Positions 29,283-37,584 of a stretch of DNA of 64,000 nt are shown here, one piece after another. The stretch covers positions 1 through 64,000 of the forward strand of contig NZ_CAJCKW010000015.1 in the NCBI RefSeq assembly GCF_903970965.1, written 5' to 3'. Position 1 is the first letter of the stretch. Each line of letters opens with the position of its first letter. The notes beneath the pieces were generated by a model. It searched no databases and was not told the origin of the DNA. It worked only from the letters and a program-made list of their open reading frames with translations. Both the position numbers and the translations under genes were made by a program. This DNA is from Aureimonas sp. ME7 (GTDB taxonomy: Bacteria; Pseudomonadota; Alphaproteobacteria; Rhizobiales; Rhizobiaceae).

Positions 29283-29359
29283 GGAGGGGTGTCGAGCCCT
29301 CGACGGGAATGGAGCGCCGGGACCTGAGGGAAAAGTGCGGGGGAGGATCGCACCCCTCC
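29283..29359. other. Highly structured intergenic segment after the manCB operon
   Basis: GGAGGGGTG (29283-29291) and CACCCCTCC (29351-29359) pair perfectly. Inside are two further perfect stems, GTCGAG-CC-CTCGAC and GTGCG-N9-CGCAC, giving a branched fold. An overlapping alternative pairs AAGTGC (29333) with GCACTT (29407). It is not a tRNA (no valid T-loop). It could be a terminator-like structure or a small RNA. Apart from this and the attachment site, 29228-29788 shows no gene. Confidence 0.4.
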
Positions 29360-29625
29360 TCTCGCAACAACCCACTTACAAGCTGAGCCGCTCGTGCAGC
29401 ATCCTGGCACTTCAGAAGCGGACCCCTACAGAAGCGACATGTGCGCAAACCCGCAAGTTCGGTTGACCGGCGCCCGCGATATGCCATCGCCAAGCGCAGC
29501 CGGCGGCAGTCTGTAGGTCGGAAGGATAGACGTGCAGATCGCATGCAAGGTTCGATGAACCTCACGAGGCGCTTCGCATCTTTCGGTGGGGACTGCCACA
29601 AACCCATCTGCGGCAGGGGATCGAA

Positions 29626-29671
29626 TGGTGGGCGTGACAGGGATTGAACCTGTGACCCCTACGATGTCAAC
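29626..29671 (-). repeat. Prophage attachment site: 3' fragment of tRNA-Val(GAC)
   Basis: On the minus strand this reads the 3' part of tRNA-Val from the anticodon stem to CCA (anticodon GAC, T-arm ACAGG-TTCAATC-CCTGT, acceptor CACGCCC plus A and CCA). Beyond 29671 the 5' anticodon-stem strand no longer matches, so no complete tRNA can form. This is the expected remnant at one junction when an element inserts in a tRNA 3' end. The integrase gene starts 118 nt away. Confidence 0.85.
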
Positions 29672-29788
29672 ATTCTGACCCAGAGCCAAAGTATTGTTCT
29701 TTCTAGAATGGTGCAACGAACACTCCCCAATATAGCACACCTGCGCTGGCCTCCAAATCCGATTTCTGTCACACAGTCCAAAAGTTCA

Positions 29789-30814
29789 CTACGTTTCTTC
29801 CATCTCCGGCGTGGGGTCTACATCGCTGGGTTCGTCCAACTCCAAGGCGCTCGATGCAGTCTGGAGATAATCAGGGCTGAACCTTGCATAAACGCGGCGA
29901 GTGATGCCTGGATTGCTATGCCCTAGGAACTGCGCCACCTCCTCCATGGGGATGCCGCTCTCAACCATCCAGACCGCGGCCGTGTGCCGAAAAACGTGGG
30001 GTGTCACTCCATCCAGCTTGGCGCGCGCCGCGGCGAGCCTCATACCCTTCTTGATCGACTTGATCGGGTGTCCGCCCCACTCCACGACATAGGGCGACAT
30101 CGCGCCTTCCTTGGCTTCGGTAAGAACTGCCATGAGTGTGGCGTTGATCGGCACAACGGCTCGCCCCTTGCGCTTTGTCGGGTCATCAGGGTTTCGCAGG
30201 CGGATCTGTCGAGTTTTGAAATCCACCCGGTCCCACGTCAGTTCAAGAACCGCGGCGACACGTCCCGCAGTCGCCAGAAGCAGATGCATCACCAGCTTCA
30301 TGTGTGGCTTCTCCGCGGCGTCGATCAATTTCTTGACCTCGCTGCGTGTCAGCCATCGCTCTTTGGGCTCTGGCTTTGATGGTCGTTCAATCCGCGGTGC
30401 GGTAGCGATCAGCTTATGATCCGCGGCCCAGAGCAAAACCATTCGAAGATGTCCGAGTTCGGTGTGGATCGTGCCATCCTTGATGCCCGCCTCGCGTCTG
30501 GCTTTGGTATGAGCCCTGCAATCCGCGATTGTCACCATGTCGCCGCGGATCGGACCGAACCGCGGCCCAAGCGCCTTCCATGTATGGACCATAGTGGCCA
30601 AGACGGCTTTGCCTGCCTTGTCCTCGGTGAAGCCCCGCCACAGAGCTTCCACATGATCCCCCTTCGGTCGGGTTAGTTCTGCATATGCCGCTGGCGCATT
30701 GCGCTCAGCCGCAGCCTTGTCGTCAGTGCCGAGCGATCGTCTAACTCGCTTTCCGTCGAGTTCGCACTCGATGACGAACTTCCCGCGGTGTCTGCTGATG
30801 CGCCATTCTTGCAT
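29789..30814 (-). CDS. int: Tyrosine-type site-specific integrase of the prophage
   Basis: A 341-residue phage integrase. The N-terminal arm-binding part (GKFVIECELDGKRVRRSLGT) and a core-binding SAM-like domain precede the catalytic domain. Catalytic residues visible are Arg in ATAGRVAAVLEL (about 184), His-x-x-Arg in HVFRHTAAVW (about 273-276), His in FLGHSNPG and the nucleophile Tyr in RRVYARFS (about 308). Transcription runs towards the att site. Its first 142 nt overlap the excisionase gene. Confidence 0.95.
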   Translation of the reverse strand: MQEWRISRHRGKFVIECELDGKRVRRSLGTDDKAAAERNAPAAYAELTRPKGDHVEALWRGFTEDKAGKAVLATMVHTWKALGPRFGPIRGDMVTIADCRAHTKARREAGIKDGTIHTELGHLRMVLLWAADHKLIATAPRIERPSKPEPKERWLTRSEVKKLIDAAEKPHMKLVMHLLLATAGRVAAVLELTWDRVDFKTRQIRLRNPDDPTKRKGRAVVPINATLMAVLTEAKEGAMSPYVVEWGGHPIKSIKKGMRLAAARAKLDGVTPHVFRHTAAVWMVESGIPMEEVAQFLGHSNPGITRRVYARFSPDYLQTASSALELDEPSDVDPTPEMEET

Positions 30815-30963
30815 TCGAATGCTTCCACGTCGTCGCCGCGGATACGCAGCAGTTTTCCTCCAAGCCGGAAGGCCGGCAGCTCGCCGCGGTCAAGCATGTT
30901 GCGAATGTGCTGCTCGGAACATTCCCAGCGCGCGGCCAAGGTTCGAGGCGTGAAGACCGTCAT
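30673..30963 (-). CDS. Excisionase-like helix-turn-helix protein
   Basis: A 96-residue protein with an N-terminal MerR/excisionase-type winged HTH (TPRTLAARWECSEQHIRNML then GELPAFRLGGKLLRIRGDDV) and a Ser-rich disordered tail. Such proteins direct excision by bending attachment-site DNA. It overlaps the integrase start by 142 nt in another frame. The tail may be dictated by the overlapping integrase frame. Confidence 0.85.
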   Translation of the reverse strand: MTVFTPRTLAARWECSEQHIRNMLDRGELPAFRLGGKLLRIRGDDVEAFECKNGASADTAGSSSSSANSTESELDDRSALTTRLRLSAMRQRHMQN

Positions 30964-31208
30964 TCGCTACCTCCACGAGCGGCTTTGCCTTTTAGGATCG
31001 GCTCGAAAGGGCCGTGTGGGTGCGGGTGTCTAGATGCGCCCATAAGCTCACGAACGGTGAGCGTGAATGGTATGGCTTGCGGGCGCCTCGCCATGACGTA
31101 TCCTTCAACGGGCTCACACATGATGCGGATAGGGCCACCCGGCGTCATCCAGCGTTTATGGATCTTGCCGCCTATAGCCATTGCGTACTTGGTCGGAAGC
31201 TCACCCAT
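30960..31208 (-). CDS. Small hypothetical prophage protein
   Basis: An 82-residue basic protein starting MGELPTKYAMAIGGKIHKRW. It overlaps the upstream gene by 8 nt and the excisionase by 4 nt, as expected at the end of the leftward early operon. No domain recognised. Confidence 0.65.
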   Translation of the reverse strand: MGELPTKYAMAIGGKIHKRWMTPGGPIRIMCEPVEGYVMARRPQAIPFTLTVRELMGASRHPHPHGPFEPILKGKAARGGSE

Positions 31209-31644
31209 CCTCTCGTTCTCCCGTGCTGGAAGAGGAAAGGGCAGGCGGGGCCGGAAGCGGACGCCAGTGCGAAGGCAGATGATAATGCATCTCAATGATC
31301 GGACTGGCGTAGTAGTCACCGTCCGATAGATTGGCCCACCACCATCCGCCACGCTCTTCGTTGCAGTAGGCCTCGCCAACGATGAAGTCGTCACGGTCTT
31401 TGGTTGGAACGGCGACGATGACGTTCGTGCCGTCACGCGGAGCCGTCTCTATCGGCCTCCACCCGTCCGCCTCCTCCAGCACAGCATCCCGTCCCGCGTT
31501 GGAGGCGCGATCGGCGAGGAACGGCATCAATGCCTCTGCAAGCGCGCCGGCACCGAGCGAATGGCTGCCGTCCACGCGGCGGATTTCTTGCGCGAGTTCA
31601 TCGACGAAGAGCACCGGCACGTCGCTTTGCACGTTATCGGCCAT
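31201..31644 (-). CDS. DUF551-like phage protein with a shared N-terminal module
   Basis: A 147-residue protein. Residues ~8-40 carry a module (LAQEIRRVDGSHSLGAGALA) that recurs in the gene at 32550-33644. The second half has the phage motif GWRPIETAPRDGTNVIVAVP and ends HWRPLPAPP, the hallmark of DUF551-like proteins of unknown function. AGGAG lies 7 nt before ATG 31644. Confidence 0.8.
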   Translation of the reverse strand: MADNVQSDVPVLFVDELAQEIRRVDGSHSLGAGALAEALMPFLADRASNAGRDAVLEEADGWRPIETAPRDGTNVIVAVPTKDRDDFIVGEAYCNEERGGWWWANLSDGDYYASPIIEMHYHLPSHWRPLPAPPALSSSSTGEREDG

Positions 31645-32206
31645 GAGGGGGCTCCTGGGATCGTGAGGCGGCTCGATCGGCGGGAAGCATGGCGCCATGA
31701 TCTTCCAGAAAGCAGCCAGCCTCTACGGCATCGCACCATTCTTGATCTTCGGCCGAAGTTATGCGTCGATCTGTGATGGCTTCGATCCTCTCCTGTTGCG
31801 CTTCAGCAAGCGCAAGCAGCCGATCCCGCTCATCCTCCGCCGCCCGATCTCGCTCCCCGACCAAAGCCTCTATTCGGGCTTGGAGAGAGGCGACGGTGGC
31901 TTCAAGGCCCTTGATCGTAGCATCCCGGCATTCGATGCCGTCCGGTTCGTTATCACGCTCCTCTGGCGGTATCTCAGCGCGCACGAGGTCTTCGCCGTTG
32001 CCCGACAGAACGTAGTGATGCGTGATCTCCAGACGTTCTTCGCGCTCGCGTAGCTTGGCTTGGAGGGAGGCGATCTCGGCGTCTTTGGCTTCGAGGTCGG
32101 AGGCGGCATCGTCACAAGCAATCCGCACCCATGTCGGGGTGTCGTTCGGGGCCGTCATCACCGAGCGCAGCCGCTCGACCAGTCCCGCGCTGTTGGCGGC
32201 GCTCAT
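31634..32206 (-). CDS. Coiled-coil hypothetical prophage protein
   Basis: A 190-residue protein, acidic, with two coiled-coil stretches (DLEAKDAEIASLQAKLRERE and ATIKGLEATVASLQARIEAL). No catalytic motif is visible. Its ATG overlaps the upstream stop (ATGA) and its end overlaps the next gene by 11 nt. Confidence 0.7.
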   Translation of the reverse strand: MSAANSAGLVERLRSVMTAPNDTPTWVRIACDDAASDLEAKDAEIASLQAKLREREERLEITHHYVLSGNGEDLVRAEIPPEERDNEPDGIECRDATIKGLEATVASLQARIEALVGERDRAAEDERDRLLALAEAQQERIEAITDRRITSAEDQEWCDAVEAGCFLEDHGAMLPADRAASRSQEPPHGR

Positions 32207-32553
32207 GGAGTTGCTCCCAGCGGCTTGCCGGTCACCTTGGAATATTCGAGGCGATACCAGCGTGGATCGAAAGTCAGATTGAGCGCTTCGGCAATCTCTG
32301 CCGCGTCTTCCTCGGCTTCTTCGATGCGCTGATCCATCCAGCCCCACCAGATGAGATCGTCGCCGTAGAGGATCGCAATGTTGAAGTCGTCGGAGCCGCG
32401 TAGCTTCCAGCCATGCTTGATGGCGTCGTTGCGATTGTTGAACCGCTCGCCGTCCCAGTTGTAGGTGATGCCGAACCCATCAGCATTCATCCATGCCGAC
32501 TGACAGACGACGATGAACTCAGGATCAAAGGATGCAGGCAGGGCGGCGCTCAT
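32203..32553 (-). CDS. Hypothetical prophage protein
   Basis: A 116-residue acidic protein starting MSAALPASFDPEFIVVCQSAW, with aromatic-rich ILYGDDLIWWGWMDQR. No family recognised. It is coupled by ATGA overlaps on both sides in the early leftward operon. Confidence 0.7.
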   Translation of the reverse strand: MSAALPASFDPEFIVVCQSAWMNADGFGITYNWDGERFNNRNDAIKHGWKLRGSDDFNIAILYGDDLIWWGWMDQRIEEAEEDAAEIAEALNLTFDPRWYRLEYSKVTGKPLGATP

Positions 32554-33644
32554 TCTCCCCCTCCCGAAGCTTGAGCTTGGAGAGCGGCGCGATCCTTCGG
32601 CTCTGGCGCTTTCGGGTGCGCTGTCCAATGGGTGTGATAGTCGGGCCAGTCGCTATCGTTCGGGGTGCCGATCCAGGCAGGCTCGCCCATCCACTGGCCG
32701 TTTTCCCAAGCCCACCAGATCACGGGGCCATAGTCCTCGTGCCATTCGTCGATCGGGCGAGCCAGCTGCAGACCGGCGGCTTCTTGCTCGGCCTTCTCGG
32801 CACGGGCGATGGCTCTAAGCCACCCAGACCGATAATCGTCCTTTTCAATTACTGTCTTCTCGAATTTCGCCTTCCAGTGATCGGCTTCGGCTGCAAGCGT
32901 GCCTTCCCGCTCCCTCTCGGCCTTCTCGGCTCGATGGGGGTCGGGGATGGTGAAGCGATCATCGACGACGCCTTTTAGCGCGTCTACGACACCGTGAGCC
33001 CACCGTTGCAACTCGACACCTTGGGGAGGACCATCAGTGTATGCCTTCAAGTAAGCGGCTAGCGCTGAGAACACTGGTGCCGAGAAGGCCACCGCCTCCC
33101 CGTTCTCGACAGGGCGGGGATTGTCGGAAAGGGCGGCGCGGATGACGCCCCAAACATCGTGCGCAGCCTTCAAAGAGTTGGCTTCGTTTGCGCCAGACGT
33201 GGAGCCGAACTCGCCATGACACTTCAAGGCGACGGCTACGGCTTCGGCCAGATAGTCGGGCATTGGCCCCGCCACCCGCAACCGGTCATCCCGACCGGCT
33301 TCTTGGGCGGGGGAAAGGAACGGCATCAGGGCTTCCGCCAGCGCGCCTGCGCCGAGAGAATTGGTGCCGTCCACTCGCCGGATCTCCTGCGCAAGGTTGT
33401 CCACGTCCAGCGGCTTGACCTTCCCTCGTTCAGAAGGAACGGGCGGGGAGGCGGCGAACTGGATATCGCGCCAGGCGAAGTCGCGAAGGGCTTGTCGATC
33501 AAGATCGAAGGCGGTCATCAGGACCTGGGGCTCGGGATGGTATTGCGTCGAGCCGTGGTGAAAGCGAATGCCGTCCAGGGCGACGCGGCGCTCGGCGGTT
33601 TCGCCGCGGTGGTTCTTGTAGGTGAAGCTCAGGCCTTGGGTCAC
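32550..33644 (-). CDS. Large early-operon protein with WYL-like N-terminus, unknown role
   Basis: A 364-residue mosaic. Residues 1-60 resemble short phage WYL-type modules (LSFTYKNHRGETAERRV, YHPEPQVLMTAFDLDRQ, RDFAWRDI). Residues ~80-112 hold the LAQEIRRVDG..SLGAGALAEALMPFL module shared with 31201-31644. A helical middle with an EKAE coiled coil and a Trp-rich C-terminus (YGPVIWWAWENGQWMGEPAW) follow. GTG start overlaps the upstream stop (GTGA). A ligand-sensing or DNA-binding role is only inferred. Confidence 0.75.
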   Translation of the reverse strand: MTQGLSFTYKNHRGETAERRVALDGIRFHHGSTQYHPEPQVLMTAFDLDRQALRDFAWRDIQFAASPPVPSERGKVKPLDVDNLAQEIRRVDGTNSLGAGALAEALMPFLSPAQEAGRDDRLRVAGPMPDYLAEAVAVALKCHGEFGSTSGANEANSLKAAHDVWGVIRAALSDNPRPVENGEAVAFSAPVFSALAAYLKAYTDGPPQGVELQRWAHGVVDALKGVVDDRFTIPDPHRAEKAEREREGTLAAEADHWKAKFEKTVIEKDDYRSGWLRAIARAEKAEQEAAGLQLARPIDEWHEDYGPVIWWAWENGQWMGEPAWIGTPNDSDWPDYHTHWTAHPKAPEPKDRAALQAQASGGGE

Positions 33645-34069
33645 GATTTGATCTCCGAGCGTCCGCGTTTGGTGATCTTCAGGCGGGGGTGGCGCTGTTT
33701 GCGGTCGACGAAGGCGAGGCCGCCTGCGACGAGGGGCGCCACGGCGTCGAGGGCGATGCGCCCGCCGGTGCCGATCCAGCCGCCGGGCGCGCGGGTGCAG
33801 CCCATGGGCGCGGAGGCGGCGAGGGTGCGCAGCTGGGCGCGAATGGCGGGCGTGATCGCGACGGGCGGGGCCTCGGGCTTCGCTGGGGCCGGCTGGGCGA
33901 GAACCGCGGCGATCTCGGCCATGCAGGCGGTGGCGCCGCGCCCTTCCTCGTACTCCCTCGCCACCCGCTCGACCGCCTCGCGCAGCATGCGATCCTGCTT
34001 GCGGCGATCGCCGACGGCGGTGCGGATCTTGTCGATGCGGGGCGGTTTGGGGTTAGTGGCGGGCGTCAT
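33641..34069 (-). CDS. Hypothetical prophage protein downstream of dnaN
   Basis: A 142-residue basic protein starting MTPATNPKPPRIDKIRTAVG. It has a helical basic N-half and a C-half (RIALDAVAPLVAGGLAFVDR, LKITKRGRSEIKS) that reads like a winged-helix end. ATG overlaps the dnaN stop by one base. Function unknown. Confidence 0.7.
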   Translation of the reverse strand: MTPATNPKPPRIDKIRTAVGDRRKQDRMLREAVERVAREYEEGRGATACMAEIAAVLAQPAPAKPEAPPVAITPAIRAQLRTLAASAPMGCTRAPGGWIGTGGRIALDAVAPLVAGGLAFVDRKQRHPRLKITKRGRSEIKS

Positions 34070-35202
34070 CACACCCTCATGGGCATCAGCACGACGAGGC
34101 GGGCGTCGTCGGCGGGGTTGGTGATCAGGGCGGGGGCGCCGGGGTCGGCGAGGGCGAAGCGCAGGGCGGCGCTTTCGAAGGTGGCGAGCATGTCGCCGAC
34201 GTACTTGGCGTTGAAGCCGATCTCGAGCTCGCTCGGGGCACCGTCGATCTCGATCTCGTCGCTGGCGGTGCCAGCGTCGGGCGACTGGACGGTGAGCGTC
34301 AGCGTCGAGCCGGCGAGGGCAAACTTCACGGCGCGGCCGCGCTCGGCCGAGACGGTGGAGACGCGATCGACGGCGGCGCGCAGCGCGTCCGGCTTCACGT
34401 CGAACGTGTTGTCGTTGCCGCTCGGGATGACGCGGCCATAGTCGGGATAAGTGCCGTCGATCAGCTTGGAGATCAGCTGGAAGCCAGTGGCGGCGAAGGT
34501 GATCTTCGACGCGTCGCAGCGGACCGCGATCTGCTCGCCGTCCGGGCACCAATCGGCCATGCTCCGGAACAGCGAGACCGTCTTGCGCGGCACGATGATG
34601 CCGGCCATGGCCGACAGGTCGCCGTCGACGTTCTGGACGAGCTTCGACAGGCGGTGGCCGTCGGTCGCGACCGTGGCGAGCTCCCGTTCGGTCTCGCCGA
34701 CGCCGTGGAAATAGACGCCGTTGAGGTAGTAGCGGGTTTCCTCGGTCGAGATGGCGAAACCGACCTCGTCAAGGATGCGCGTCAGCGCGCCCGGCCAGAG
34801 CTTGAACTCGGTCGCCTCGCCGGGGATGCCGGCGATGTCGGGATAGTCCGAGGCGGGCAGTTCGTTGAGGTTGAAGCGGGCGCGCCCGGCCGACAGGGTG
34901 GCGAAGCGCTCGTCGGAGCGGAAGCGCACGTCGGTCTTGCCGAGCTTCTTCAGGATGTCGCGCAGGAGCCCGGCGGGGACGGTGGTCGAGCCCGGCGTTT
35001 CGACCGTGGCGGTGCCGGGCTCGGCTTCCATGCGCACGGCGATGTCGAGGTCGGTTCCCTCGACCGAAAGGGAGCCGTCGCCATTCACCGTGAGGAGGAC
35101 GTTGGACAGGATCGGAATCGTGTTGCGCTTCTCGACGACCCGGTCGAGACCGGAGACGAGGCGAAGCAGCACGTCCTGGGGCACGGTGAAGGCGACGGCC
35201 AT
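34069..35202 (-). CDS. dnaN: Phage-encoded DNA polymerase III sliding clamp (beta)
   Basis: A 377-residue beta clamp with three consecutive clamp folds: ALLRLVSGLDRVVEKRNTIPILSNVLL-type start, ATDGHRLSKLV in the middle and ARLVVLMPMRV at the end, the usual MPMR(V/L) terminus. It loads as a ring for DNA polymerase. Position inside the early phage operon between a DUF2303 gene and a small gene shows it is not the host dnaN. It may redirect host polymerase to phage DNA. Confidence 0.93.
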   Translation of the reverse strand: MAVAFTVPQDVLLRLVSGLDRVVEKRNTIPILSNVLLTVNGDGSLSVEGTDLDIAVRMEAEPGTATVETPGSTTVPAGLLRDILKKLGKTDVRFRSDERFATLSAGRARFNLNELPASDYPDIAGIPGEATEFKLWPGALTRILDEVGFAISTEETRYYLNGVYFHGVGETERELATVATDGHRLSKLVQNVDGDLSAMAGIIVPRKTVSLFRSMADWCPDGEQIAVRCDASKITFAATGFQLISKLIDGTYPDYGRVIPSGNDNTFDVKPDALRAAVDRVSTVSAERGRAVKFALAGSTLTLTVQSPDAGTASDEIEIDGAPSELEIGFNAKYVGDMLATFESAALRFALADPGAPALITNPADDARLVVLMPMRV

Positions 35203-35206
35203 GGGG

Positions 35207-36235
35207 TCAGGCTCCGGCAGTGGTGCTGGTGACGATCGAGCCCTGCGCGGTCATTTCAGGCGCACCCTCGTAGACGGCGAGGCCGGTGCGCTCGGCGACC
35301 TCGCGCTTGGCGAGGGTGACGGCTTCGGCCACCGTGCGATCGACGCGGAACAGCTTGTAGATCCACATCAGCGAGCCGCCGACGATGCGATAGCGCAGCC
35401 GCACGGGGATGGTGATCGGCTCCTCGTTGTAGAAGAGCGGGATCTGCAGGGCGAAGGCGCCGGGAACGCTGATCGGCGCGCCGTCCTTGCCGGTGTGCTC
35501 TTCCTCGAACGAGATTTTGGCTTCGCCGGACTGGAGCTTGACGTTCTGCTTCAGCTTGCCACCGACGTTGACTTCGAGTCCGCGCGCAAGAGCGGCGATG
35601 TCCATGGGCGCGCCGATCCGGTCGACCTGAAGCTCGCGGGCATGGTGGCCGTTCTCGGCTTCCACCAGCGTCGTCATGTCGGGCAGGCGCTCTTCGATGA
35701 ACTCGGCGAACTGACCCTGATCCATCGCCTTGCCGTCGTTCTTCAGCCAGACGGACCATTCGTCGGAGAAGGGGAAGGCGTAGTGGACGCGGTGCTTGCC
35801 CCAGTCGGCATCGCCATCGACCGCAGAACGCTCCCGGTCGTGATAGTCGATGACAGCCGTCAGCGACGGGCTGCGCCAATCCGACCGCGCGAAGACGACG
35901 GAATTTTCCGTCTTCTGCCGGTTCACGAGTTCGATCAGGCTGGCGACGTCGCCGACGATCGCAATGCCGCGGCGCGCTTCGGGGAACAGGCGCCATTCCT
36001 CCGCGAGGGCTTTGACGCTGACGATGCCGGGCTTGTCGCCGTGGACGATTCCGAGCGGGAAGCTCTCCGGCAGGCCGGTGAACTCGTCGGGCGTCGACAG
36101 CCAGTCGGTTTCGGCGCCGCTAGCCCGCGAGCCGAGCTCGGCGATCTTGTCGACGGCGTCGCCTTCCAGCGTCGTCGCGCCGTTGCTGATCCAGTTCGTC
36201 GGCTCGGGCGTCGGGGGGGTGGTCGTCTCGGCCAT
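35207..36235 (-). CDS. DUF2303 (YfdQ-like) prophage protein
   Basis: A 342-residue protein of the DUF2303 family, common in early regions of siphophages. Visible landmarks: LTAVIDYH, HRVHYAFPFSDEW and IPLFYNEEPITIPVRLRYRI. No enzymatic motif is obvious. Proximity to the clamp gene (4 nt) suggests a DNA replication or host takeover role, but this is inference. Confidence 0.85.
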   Translation of the reverse strand: MAETTTPPTPEPTNWISNGATTLEGDAVDKIAELGSRASGAETDWLSTPDEFTGLPESFPLGIVHGDKPGIVSVKALAEEWRLFPEARRGIAIVGDVASLIELVNRQKTENSVVFARSDWRSPSLTAVIDYHDRERSAVDGDADWGKHRVHYAFPFSDEWSVWLKNDGKAMDQGQFAEFIEERLPDMTTLVEAENGHHARELQVDRIGAPMDIAALARGLEVNVGGKLKQNVKLQSGEAKISFEEEHTGKDGAPISVPGAFALQIPLFYNEEPITIPVRLRYRIVGGSLMWIYKLFRVDRTVAEAVTLAKREVAERTGLAVYEGAPEMTAQGSIVTSTTAGA

Positions 36236-36277
36236 GGTGGCCTCCTTTGCGGTTGGGCTGGGTGAGGGGTGGCCGGG

Positions 36278-36616
36278 TCAGGCCTGTTCGCGGTTGCTCA
36301 CGTCGCGCGGGCCGTCGAACATGTCGGACTGGCGGGGGTGCTGTGTGGAAAGGTGACCCTCTTCGGTGACCCAGAAGGTGGAGGGGCCGAACTCCTCCTC
36401 CGGCTTCTTGGATGTCAGGTTCGGCGTGATCGTCACCATGCCGGCTTCGACCTTCAGCGCGAGCTTGACCGTGACGTGGCCGGACGCCTTGCCTTTGGGT
36501 CCGGCGGACTCGGTCAGCGCCTTGAGCGTGGCGTCCAGTTCGTTCTGGAACTTGTCGACGAACTCGCCGCCCTCCAACATTCCGATCAGCACTTGCGGTT
36601 GGCGAACGATCTTCAT
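36278..36616 (-). CDS. Hypothetical prophage protein next to DUF2303
   Basis: A 112-residue protein starting MKIVRQPQVLIGMLEGGEFV with an amphipathic helix followed by beta-strands (GHVTVKLALKVEAGMVTITP). It tends to accompany DUF2303 genes in phages, so the two may work together. No motif of known function. Confidence 0.75.
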   Translation of the reverse strand: MKIVRQPQVLIGMLEGGEFVDKFQNELDATLKALTESAGPKGKASGHVTVKLALKVEAGMVTITPNLTSKKPEEEFGPSTFWVTEEGHLSTQHPRQSDMFDGPRDVSNREQA

Positions 36617-36640
36617 GGGGTTCCCTCGGCGGGTTGGCCG

Positions 36641-37309
36641 TCAGTCGGCGGCGTGGTGGAAGGCGGGGCAGAAGCGGTTGAGCGCGTCGGTGAACCGCAG
36701 CTCGGCTTCCCAGACGGTCTTGTCGAAGAAGGCATGGCCTTCCGCGACGGGCAGCGGCTCGACGGTCTCAATCGGCGCATCCCAGGGCATCGGGGCGGGC
36801 AGCATCAGGTGGTCGCGCTCGGTGCGCAGGGCGCGCACGTCGATTTCCTTGATCCGCTCGGCATGCACGGCGTGGCGCGCGGGATCGAGACCGGCGGCCG
36901 CGAAGACCTGTCGGTCGATGTCGGCCTGCAGGGAGCGCAGGCAGAGTTTCAGGTGGGCGGCGCGCGCCGCGGCGACCATCTGCGTCGCCGTCGGATCGAC
37001 GGGCGCGCCCATGGCCATGCGGTCGATCAGGGCGCCCTGCATCGGTCGGGTGATGTCGCCCGTCCAGGTCTCGTGCGCGTCGTGCAGGAGGCAGAAGGCG
37101 GCGAGCTCGCGATCGTCGAAGCAGACCAGCGCCGCCTCAGCGCACAGCACGGAATGCATGGCGACCGAGTAGGGCTGCTGCGTATGACCGCCGAAGCGCG
37201 GCACGGTGGCGAGGACGATCGCGACCTCGGACACGAGGTGCGCGGTTTCGACGACGGGCGCGTCGAAGTGGAAGGCGCGCCCGGTGATGGTCTGGAGCCA
37301 GGCGGACAT
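36641..37309 (-). CDS. HD-domain phosphohydrolase (YfbR-like)
   Basis: A 222-residue HD-family protein. The first metal His is in QPYSVAMHSVLCAEAAL, the HD pair in FCLLHDAHETWTGDI, and a later Asp in DVRALRTERDHL. Phage relatives act as 5'-deoxynucleotidases or nucleotide phosphohydrolases that alter the dNTP pool. This fits a replication-linked early operon. ATG overlaps the upstream stop by one base. Confidence 0.88.
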   Translation of the reverse strand: MSAWLQTITGRAFHFDAPVVETAHLVSEVAIVLATVPRFGGHTQQPYSVAMHSVLCAEAALVCFDDRELAAFCLLHDAHETWTGDITRPMQGALIDRMAMGAPVDPTATQMVAAARAAHLKLCLRSLQADIDRQVFAAAGLDPARHAVHAERIKEIDVRALRTERDHLMLPAPMPWDAPIETVEPLPVAEGHAFFDKTVWEAELRFTDALNRFCPAFHHAAD

Positions 37310-37584
37310 CAGGCCTCCCGAACCCTCGCGGCGTTCGCGAGATCGCGAGCGGCGGGGCCGTGCCTTGCGAGCGCATCGGCCGTCCAGCCGCGCAGGACGA
37401 GATCGGCGTCGTCGACGCTGCCCTTCACGGCGGCGATGTCGAGCATGTCGTCAGCGATCTTGCGGGCGACCCCGTCGGGGGTGGTGACCGGTCCCGGCTG
37501 GGACAGGAGAGGGCGCCGGGTCGCGGCGTGACGCGCGGCGAGGGTGCGGGCGTGGCCCGCGTAGTCGAAGCCGATGGTGCTCAT
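37309..37584 (-). CDS. Small hypothetical prophage protein
   Basis: A 91-residue protein starting MSTIGFDYAGHARTLAARHA; helical, no recognised domain. It is coupled to neighbours by overlaps (TGATG downstream, ATGA upstream). Confidence 0.65.
   Translation of the reverse strand: MSTIGFDYAGHARTLAARHAATRRPLLSQPGPVTTPDGVARKIADDMLDIAAVKGSVDDADLVLRGWTADALARHGPAARDLANAARVREA

Noticed and set aside
29332-29416. A tRNA-like fold with 6-bp closing stem near the att site
   Set aside because: The T-arm and T-loop do not fit (wrong loop size, no TTCRA), and no anticodon arm forms. Only a structured segment is supported.
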